64,000 nt of DNA from Panulirus ornatus. Taxonomy: Eukaryota > Arthropoda > Malacostraca > Decapoda > Palinuridae. A program made the position numbers and the translations under genes. The notes beneath the pieces were generated by a model. It did no database searches, had not been told where the DNA came from, and saw nothing but the letters and a program-made list of their open reading frames with translations. This document shows positions 55,148 to 64,000 of this stretch, piece after piece. The stretch is from NCBI RefSeq assembly GCF_036320965.1, contig NC_092286.1, positions 29,184,677-29,248,676 on the forward strand, written 5' to 3'. Positions within the stretch are counted from its first letter, which is position 1. Every line of letters begins with the position of its first letter.

Positions 55148-55346
55148 GATTATAATCATTTCAAGGAGGGGTGGAGGTGAACCCATCACCCACGCCCCCA
55201 TCCCCGCGCCCTCCCGCGCCCTGCCTCCCTCCTATATTGACATTCCTCCCTCTGGCCAACTGATGGGTTGCCAGGTGATGGGCCGACCTCGGGGAAGGGC
55301 GGCGAAGGAGTTCCCGATCACGTCGCCAGACAAAGCGTCCCTCAAG
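55148..55346 (+). CDS. possible first coding exon of an unknown gene
   Basis: GC- and CpG-rich segment with an ATG at 55263 in a fair context (CTGATGG). It opens a 28-codon frame rich in Arg/Gly/Lys (MGRPRGRAAKEFPITSPDKA) that ends exactly at a good donor, AAG|GTAATG, at 55346/55347. Upstream 55148-55262 would be 5' UTR. No domain is recognised. It could equally be a chance frame in a CpG island. Confidence 0.25.
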
Positions 55347-55920
55347 GTAATGTGAGCACGAGCGCCTCGCTATCACTGTGGATAGATAAGGATGGATAAG
55401 TGTTATCTATCGTGGCGTTCTGATGGTTTTACGTCTCCTGGAACGTTCTGTGTTGTTCGTTTCAGATGTTTCTTTTCCCAGAATTAAGATTAAGAAAGGC
55501 ATATGCCTGAGTGACCTTGATGATACACTAATGTAATTCATCGGTCGGTACTAAGATGGGAAAGGACAATGTCATTGGAAAATGTAATCCTGGATAGGAC
55601 CATTCCAGGCCCCCATCCCGGGTAGTTAGGTTCACACGGTCGTAAGGAGGCCAATAGGAGGTTCCTCTGTCAGTCGTTGACAATAAGATGGTCTACTAAT
55701 ACTACTACTTCTTCTACTACTACAATACTACATCTAGAGAGCGATAATACAGGAAGGGAGGATATCCAGCGACCTCCCGTGCCCCACCCCCCGGGGGCCC
55801 CCCATGTGACCCCCCCCCCTCCGCAGAAGAGAGGTGGGTGGGTGTTGGAGAGGGGCGGGCGTGTGGGCGGGCCACAGGTGAGAGCAACAATGTTGGTAAC
55901 GCCTGGTGGGCGGGTGCCTC

Positions 55921-55942
55921 TCTCTCTCTCTCTCTCTCTCGC
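55921..55942. repeat. (CT)n tract
   Basis: Short perfect CT run inside GC-rich DNA. Confidence 0.9.
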
Positions 55943-56007
55943 GACCCCACCCGGCCAGCCCGGCCAGGTGGAGTATGTTACCCGTTGTTTATATCGGTCT
56001 AAATGGC

Positions 56008-56182
<175 letters not shown>

Positions 56183-56689
56183 AACGCCAGGCACTCCAGT
56201 TATTAGTGAGATGAACGTATGTAGAGCGATAAAGCTCACGCATAAAGCATTAACCAAGTTATCGAGATATAGCAGTATTATTGGGTTAATTATCACACAG
56301 ACGTTGGGAGAGCAGTTTGAGTCACTCGCACAAAGCCTTCCTCATATTGTCATCTATGGCGCATTCCTTCCTCTGTGGCCAGGATCGGTCTATAACGTAT
56401 TATATAGAAGCAGCCACGGACGCTATACCGACTTCGTTAACACTGTCAAGTGTCGACGGTAATGCTATATAGGATTTTGTTTGATGTGTTTGGGAGGGAG
56501 AAAGAAAGATGCAAACAATTCTACGATGGTTTAGCCTGAACAACCCTGCGAGAGACGGGTTGAATGGTGCAATAATGACTGAGGGCATGGTACAGCCACC
56601 ATGCACACATCTCGAACAAGCTGCATGGTACAAACAGTCCTCATGAGATATAACCTCATGACTGATACAACTCCCTCCCTCATGATGTA

Positions 56690-57300
56690 GTCACAGGGAA
56701 GGGCGAGGGAACCGCGAATACGCGAACTAGCGAGGCACACTTGCTCCCTCTGGCTTGTCGGCGGGAGACAGTCTATCCTCAATAATTCTAAAAGAACTTT
56801 GAATATTTAGTTCGCTCGCGCCATTTATTGCCCCTCCCACCACGTCATCGGACGCCCTGTCTTATCCACACCAACGCCAGGCTTATCAGTTAACGATGCG
56901 ATAACGAGGAGGAGGAGGAGGAGGAGGCCACGTCCGTCCAGAGGTTCGCGAGGTGTCGTGAGCTGGCGGGGGGGTGGGAGGTGTTGCCTCACTCGGCCTC
57001 GTGTCTCTGTCGCGAGGACAGTGGCCGACTCCCGCGAGGACAGGGGGCAAGACCTAGCCAGGATAGGAGTCCCGGAAGCCATCAGGTAAGGCTAGTGGGG
57101 ATAGGGAGAGGACCGACGCCAGGGAGGGAGGAGCGACGCGGGACGCATGTGTGTGTGCGGGAGGAGGAGGAGGAGGAGCCAGCGGTGAGGGAGGCGCCCT
57201 GTGGTGTAGCGGCGAGGCCAGTGTGGTATTGATTCTCGCGGGAGGCTGAAGGGCCGACTGCTGTGCCACAAGCCAGCGTGGTAGAGACTGCGTTCACACA
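56690..57300 (+). promoter_or_regulatory. CpG-rich region, candidate promoter and 5' UTR exon
   Basis: CpG frequency is visibly higher than in the rest of the window. A KLF/SP-like CCCCTCCCAC (56831-56840) is followed by ACGTCA, a CRE half site (56842-56847). A (GAG)n run lies at about 56901-56927. GAAGCCATCAG|GTAAGG at 57085/57086 is a strong donor that could end a non-coding first exon on the + strand. No ATG-started frame of note precedes it. The gene, if any, would continue right of the window or beyond the satellite array. Confidence 0.35.
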
Positions 57301-57924
57301 CACACACACACATACACACATACACGTACACAGACATAGACACACACGTCAATGGTGACACAGAGAGGTAAGGATGGTGCCCTCGCTTGTAGGCCCTATA
57401 AAGGGCCCTAGGTTGTAGTTGTAGTTGTGGTAGCCGCCCTGTGTACTGAGGAGAGATGGGGGAAGGGGGTCGTCTGTGGCCGAGGGTAGACCAGACGAGA
57501 CTAAAGGTTTGCGCTCTGTGCACCAGAGACCTGGCTACTGATAACGATGATAAAACGTTATCTTGAAGCGAGATAAGGAGGTTGGGTCCTCGTACGAAAT
57601 GGCAGAAGTTGGGAATTTTTTTTAAAGCACGGACTGTGTCTGTGGCGCAGACGCTGCCTCGAACGTCTGCTGTGGCACAGACAGCTTGTGTGTGGTACGC
57701 TTGTGGCATCGTGTGGTATAGACGGGTATAGTGTGCCTACGGCGGCACAGACAGACGCTGTGGCCCGATGGTACGAGGCGGAGATATTGTGGCACAGAAA
57801 TTACGAGTGTTTGTGACGCAAAATATCAGCGTGTGACGATGTGACGGGTAACGTGTGACGCAGACGTGGCACAGCTAATCTGTGCCTTGTGACTCGAAAT
57901 GATTCCCAGGAAACAAATTGCAAC
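57301..57924. other. GC-rich flank with cryptic GTGGCACAGAC repetitions
   Basis: (CA)n at about 57297-57325. From about 57630 to 57900 words like GTGGCACAGAC recur irregularly (57671, 57775, 57870), possibly a degenerate older tandem repeat next to the main array. No gene is seen. Confidence 0.45.
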
Positions 57925-60900
57925 AAACGACTTGTGGGCAAAACTTGTAGATGGATGACACTTGTTGCCCTGACGGCCTGTGTTGGATGACACTTTTAGC
58001 TCTGACGGCTTGTGATGGATGACACTTTTAGCCCTCACGGCATATGGTGGATGACATTTGTAGTCCTGAGAACTTGCGGTGGATGACACTTGTCGCCTTC
58101 ACAGCATGTGGTGGATGACACTTGTAGCCCTCACGGCTTGTGGTGGACGACACGTAGCTCTAGCGGTATGTGGTGGATGACATTTGTAGTCCTTAAGGAG
58201 TATGGTGTATGAAACTTGCAGCCTTCTCGGCGTATGGTGGATGGCACTTGTAACCCTTACTGCTTGTGGTGGATGACATTGTCGCCCTGACGGCTTGTGA
58301 TGGATGACAATTGTAGCCCTGACTATTTGTGGTGGATGACACTTGCCCCCACAGCTTGTGGTGGATGACGGTTGTAGCTCTGGCGGGTTGTGATGGATGA
58401 CATTTGTAAATATCTTTGCTTGTGGTGGATGACACTTGTAACCCTCACTGATTGTAGTGGATGGCAATTGTAGCCCTGACAGCTTGTGTTGATGACTCGT
58501 GTAGCTCTTACAGCTTGTGGTGGATAACACTTGTAGCCCTTACGGAATGTAGTGGATGACACTTGTAACCCTCACTGATTTTGGTGGATGAAACTTGTAG
58601 TCCTGACGACTTGTGATGGATAATTTTAGCCCTGACGACTTGTGGTGAATAACACTTGTATCCCTTGAGTGTGGTGGATGACACTTGTAGCCATTATAGC
58701 ATGTGATGGATGACACTTGTAACCCTCACTGCTTGTGGTGAATGACAATTGTAGCCCTGACGGCTTGTGGTGGATGACACTTGTCCCTGACGGCTTGTGA
58801 TGGATGACTGTTGTAACCCTGACTGCTTGTGATGGATGACATTTGTAACCCTCTCTGCGTGTAGCCCTGACGGATTGTGGTGGATGACGCGTGTAGCCCT
58901 GACAGCTTGTGGTGGATGACACGTGTAGCTCTGGCAGCTTGTGGTGGATGCCACTTATAGCCCTGACGACTTGTGTTGGATGACACTTGTAGCCCTCACG
59001 GCATGTGGTGGATGATAAATGTAACCTTCATTGCTCGTGGTGGATGACACTTGTAGCCCACACGGCATGTGGTGGATGACACTTGTACCATCACTGCTTG
59101 TGGAGGATGACACTTGTAGCCCTGACGACTTGTAGTGGATGACATTTGTAGCCCTCGCGGCATGTGGTGGATGACACGTGTAGCCCTGACGGCTTGTGAT
59201 GGATGACACGTGTATCCCAGACGGCTTGTGTTGGATGACACTTGTATCTCTGACGGTTTGTGGTGGATGACACGTGTAGCCCTGACAGTTTGTGTGGATG
59301 ACACGTGTATCCCTGACGGCTTGTAGTGGATGAAACTTGTAGCTCTCATGGCCTTTGGTGGATGACACTTGTAGCCCGCAAGCATGTGGTGGATGACACT
59401 TGTAGCCGTGACGGCTTGTAATGGATGACATTTGTAACCCTCTCTGCTTGTGGTGGATGACAATTGTAACCCTGACGGCTTGTGGTGGATGACACGTGTA
59501 GCCCTAACGATTTGAGGTGGATGACACGTGTATCCCTGACGGCATGTGGTGGCTGACACTTGTAGCCCTGACGGCTTGTGGTGGATGACAATTGTAACCC
59601 TGACGGCTTGTGGTGGATGACACGTGTAGCCCTGACGATTTGAGGTGGATGACACGTGTATCCCTGACGGCATGTGGTGGATGACACTTGTAGCCCTGAC
59701 GGCTTGTGGTGGGTGGCACGTGTAGCCTTGAGGGTTTGTGGTGGATGACACGTTTATCTCTGACGGCTTGTGGTGGATGACACGTTTATCTCTGACGGCT
59801 TGTGGTGGATGACACGTTTATCTCTGACGGCTTGTGGTGGATGACACTTGTAGCTCTGACTGCTTGTGGTGGATGACACTTATAGCCATGATGGCTTGTG
59901 GTCAATGACTTGTAGCCCTGACGGATTGTGGTGGATGACACTCGTAGGCCTGACGGCTTGTGATGGATGACACATGTAGCCCTGACGGTTTTTTGTGGAT
60001 GACAATCGTAGCCCTAACGGCATGTGGTGGATGACACTTGTAGCCCCAACAGCTTGCAGTGGATGACGCCTGTAGTCCACCACGGCTTGTGGTGGATGAC
60101 ACGTGTAGCCCTGACGGCATGTGGTGGATGACACTTGCTCTCATGGCCTTTGGTGGATGACACTTGTAGCCCTCAAGCATGTGGTGGATGACACTTGTAT
60201 CCGTGACGGCTTGTAATGGATGACATTTGTAACCCTCTTTGCTTGTGGTGATTGACAGTTGTAGCCCTGACGGTTTGTGGTGGATGACACTTGTCCTCAC
60301 AGCTTGTGGTGGATGACGGTTGTAGCCCTGACGGTTTGTGTTGGATGACACATGTAGTCCTGACAGCTTGTGGTGGATGACACATGTAGCCCTGACGGCT
60401 TGTGGTGGATGACACTTGTAGCCTGACGGCTTGTGATGGATGACACATGTAGCCCTGACGGTTTTTTGTGGATGACAATCGTAGCCCTAACGGCATGTGG
60501 TGGATGACACTTGTAGCCCCAACAGCTTGCAGTGGATGACGCGTGTAGCCTTAACGGCTTGTGGTGGATGACACATGTAGCCTTGACGGCTTGTGGTGGA
60601 TGACACATGTAGCCTTGACGGCTTGTGGTGGATGACACGTGTAGCTCTGACGGCTTTTGGTGGATGACGCGTGTAGCTCTGACGGCTTTTGGTGGATTAC
60701 ACGTGTAGCCCTGAGGCTTGTGGTGGATGACACGTGTAACCCTGACGGCTTGTGGTGGATGACACATGTAGCTCTGACGGCTTGTGGTGGATGACATATG
60801 TAACCCTGACGGCTTGTGGTGGATGACACATGTAACCCTGACGGCTTTTGGTGGATGACACGTGTAGCCCTGACGGCATGTGGTGGATGACACATGTAGC

Positions 60901-62398
60901 CCTGACGGCATGTGGTGGATGACACATGTAAACCTGACGGCATGTGGTGGATGACAAATGTAGCCCTGACGGCTTGTGGTGGATGACACGTGTAACCCTG
61001 ACGGCTTGTGGTGGATGACACATGTAGCCCTGACGGCTTGTGGTGGATGACACATGTAACCCTGACGGCTTGTGGTGGATGACACATGTAACCCTGACGG
61101 CATGTGGTGGATGACACATGTAACCCTGACGGCTTGTGGTGGATGACACATGTAGCCCTGACGGCTTGTGGTGGATGACACATGTCACCCTGACGGCTTG
61201 TGGTGGATGACACATGTCACCCTGACGGCTTGTGGTGGATGACACACGTAACCCTGACGGCTTGTGGTGTATGACACATGTAGCCCTGACGGCATGTGGT
61301 GGATGACACGTGTAGCCCTGACGGCTTGTGGTGGATGACACATGTAACCCTGATGGCATGTGGTGGATGACACGTGTAGCCCTGACGGCTTGTGGTGGAT
61401 GACACATGTAACCCTGACAGCATGTGGTGGATGACACATGTATCCCTGACGGCTTGTGGTGGATGACACGTGTAGCCCTGACGGCTTGTGGTGGATGACA
61501 CATGTAACCCTGACGGCTTGTGGTGGATGACACGTGTAGCCCTGACGGCAATGTGGTGGATGACACGTGTAGCCCTGACGGCAATGTGGTGGATGACACG
61601 TGTAGCCCTGACGGCATGTGGTGGATGACACGTGTAGGCCTGACGGCATGTGGTGGATGACACGTGTAGCCCTGACGGCTTGTGGTGGATGACACATGTA
61701 GCCCTGATGGCTTGTGGTGGATGACACATGTAGCCCTGACGGCATATGGTGGATGACACGTGTAGCCCTGACGGCTTGTGGTGGATGACACGTGTAGCCC
61801 TGACGGCTTGTGGTGGATGACACATGTAGCCCTGACGGCTTGTGGTGGATGACACATGTAGCCCTGACGGCTTTTGGTGGATGACTCTCGTAACCCTGAC
61901 GGCTTGTGGTGGATGACACATGTAGCCCTGACGGCTTGTGGTGGATGACACATGTAGCCCTGACGGCTTGTGGCGGATGACACATGTAGCCCTGACGGCT
62001 TGTGGCGGATGACACATGTAGCCTTGACGGCTTGTGGTGGATGACACATGTATCCCTGACGGCTTGTGGTGGATGACACTTGTATCCCTGACACTTGTGG
62101 TGGATGACCCATGTAGCCCTGACAGCTTGTGGTAGATGACACATGTTGCCCTGACGGCTTGTGGTGGATGACACATGTAGCCCTGACGGCATATGGTGGA
62201 TGACACGTGTAGCCCTGACGGCTTGTGGTGGATGACACGTGTAGCCCTGACGGCTTGTGGTGGATGACACGTGTAACCCTGACGGCTTGTGGTGGATGAC
62301 ACATGTAGCCCTGACGGCTTGTGGTGGATGACACATGTAGCCCTGACGGCTTGTGGTGGATGACACATGTAGCCCTGACGGCTTGTGGTGGATGACAA
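57925..62398. repeat. satellite-like array, 32-bp unit, about 140 copies
   Basis: Tandem units of 32 bp containing GTGGATGACACATGTAGCCC and then TGACGGCTTGTG. The left third is diverged (many substitutions and indels); the right third (about 60.7-62.4 kb) is nearly homogeneous. The six-base word after GATGA alternates among CACTTG, CACATG and CACGTG. Higher-order units are visible (128-bp and about 483-bp periods). The minus strand lacks stops in the consensus, so all three minus frames are open, up to 571 codons at 60697-62412, with a 32-residue periodicity. I regard these as non-coding. Confidence 0.97.
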
Positions 62399-63024
<626 letters not shown>

Positions 63025-63027
<3 letters not shown>

Positions 63028-63851
63028 GTAATGGAATAACTAATAACAATAACTGAACAGATAATGAATTTCATGAGACCATTAAATTAAAAAAAAGGGG
63101 GAGGATGAATGTCTAGCCATCACGCAACCATGTAGTTATGTTATTACATATTTATCTTTCAATCCTGGTGGGGTTTGGTGTTGCCGCCCGCAGCCATGAT
63201 CACCTTGTGAGCGGCGGAGGAGGCGTGGGTGGGGGGGGGGGTTTACTTTGGTTCTGTGAGACCCATTTGTGAGCAGGTGATTATGATATTCTTTATGACA
63301 AAGCTGATTGAGTACTTGGTCTTGATATATACTTCGGTTTATGGAAGGAAATAGAATTTCTACATTTTCCAAGGCTCTGGTATCAGTATGGTGGTATTTT
63401 AAGTATCTGTCTATATCTTTGTTCTCGTTTAACTCCATTTAATGAACACGGCTCATAAAACACAGCTCATATGAGCCGTTAGGGGCAGGACCTTAAGTCA
63501 CGCAAAACTGTGAACTCCTTTCTTATTACTGTCTCTATTTACGTGTTCCAATCTTGTATCTACTTCAACTACATCTACCATTTCTCCCCCCCCCCCCTTA
63601 ACTACAGGCTTAAAGCTATCTCATTAGGTGTGTATAAACTACCTGAATTGGTAGTTCAACCATTCTGTTTATTCACTGTAAATTTGGCTAAGGCTTCCAA
63701 TTTATGTTCTCTGGGATCGTATATGTGAGAGAGAGGGATTACAATCTTTTTTCACGTGTATCTATTAACTATTAATGTTAATATGGTTGTGTCTAACATC
63801 ATTAATATACTGGTTATACTTTGTTGCGTATATATCTGGCTCGAGCGTTGA

Positions 63852-63858
<7 letters not shown>
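63025..63858. other. no gene recognised
   Basis: Includes homopolymer runs (G)10 at about 63231 and (C)11 at about 63586, and an imperfect inverted repeat around 63455-63480 (CGGCTCATAAA / CTCATATGAGCCG). Confidence 0.5.

Positions 63859-63928
<70 letters not shown>
63859..63928. repeat. (GA)n microsatellite, 70 bp
   Basis: Perfect GA tract. Confidence 0.97.
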
Positions 63929-63930
<2 letters not shown>

Positions 63931-64000
63931 TTCAAATGTCCATAATTGTAGCTTTTATCCAAAGCTCAAACAGTGTCGAATATGGCCACCATTTCCTTGG

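Noticed and set aside
57925..62398. CRISPR-like array
   Set aside because: Units are contiguous with no unique spacers, and the context is a eukaryotic nuclear genome.

Overview
The window reads as nuclear DNA of a large, repeat-rich animal genome, most likely a decapod crustacean. I infer this from two things: dense copies of an RTE-type non-LTR retrotransposon whose 3' end carries a GCGAGGTAGCGC motif and (TATG/CATA)n tracts, a combination I associate with decapod repeats, and spliced exons of an animal mRNA-decapping scaffold gene. There is no prokaryotic organisation.

Host gene: five consecutive 3'-terminal exons of EDC4/Ge-1 (enhancer of mRNA decapping 4) lie on the + strand at 2592-2757, 7209-7368, 13210-13414, 34835-34998 and 39828-40002 (stop codon). 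Splice phases agree across all four junctions, and the joined reading frame is the helical C-terminal part of EDC4. The N-terminal WD40 half must lie left of the window. About 3.1 kb of AT-rich, repeat-free sequence (40003-43145) follows the stop and looks like a long 3' UTR. The four introns (4.5, 5.8, 21.4 and 4.8 kb) are largely made of retrotransposons.

Mobile DNA, 1-53 kb: more than fifteen copies of one RTE family (here RTE-A) in all states. There is a near-full-length copy with a 959-codon ORF (14932-18245), a copy with a possible target duplication (20139-23701), 5'-truncated copies, an RT-deleted copy, and old relics. Two 3' UTR forms exist, long and short. A small non-autonomous element of about 235 bp has a head like the RTE-A 5' UTR and a tail like the RTE-A 3' terminus. 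It occurs singly at 19.7 and 27.9 kb and as a three-copy nested cluster at 44.6-45.2 kb. Other relics are a P-element/THAP-type transposase piece at the left edge, a PIF/Harbinger transposase (28.7-29.2 kb), fragments of a second RTE-like and a CR1/Jockey-like family, and a tRNA-derived SINE.

Right part, 53-64 kb: RTE-A disappears and tandem repeats dominate. These are a 29-bp minisatellite (53.5-54.0 kb), a (TA)n tract (56.0-56.2 kb), a 4.5-kb array of about 140 copies of a 32-bp unit (57.9-62.4 kb), and (CT)n and (GA)n tracts. GC- and CpG-rich segments at 55.15-55.95 and 56.7-57.3 kb look like a promoter or first-exon region of another gene that I cannot identify.

Boundaries of repeats are estimates by eye, usually within 10-30 bp; exon boundaries are exact to the base as read.
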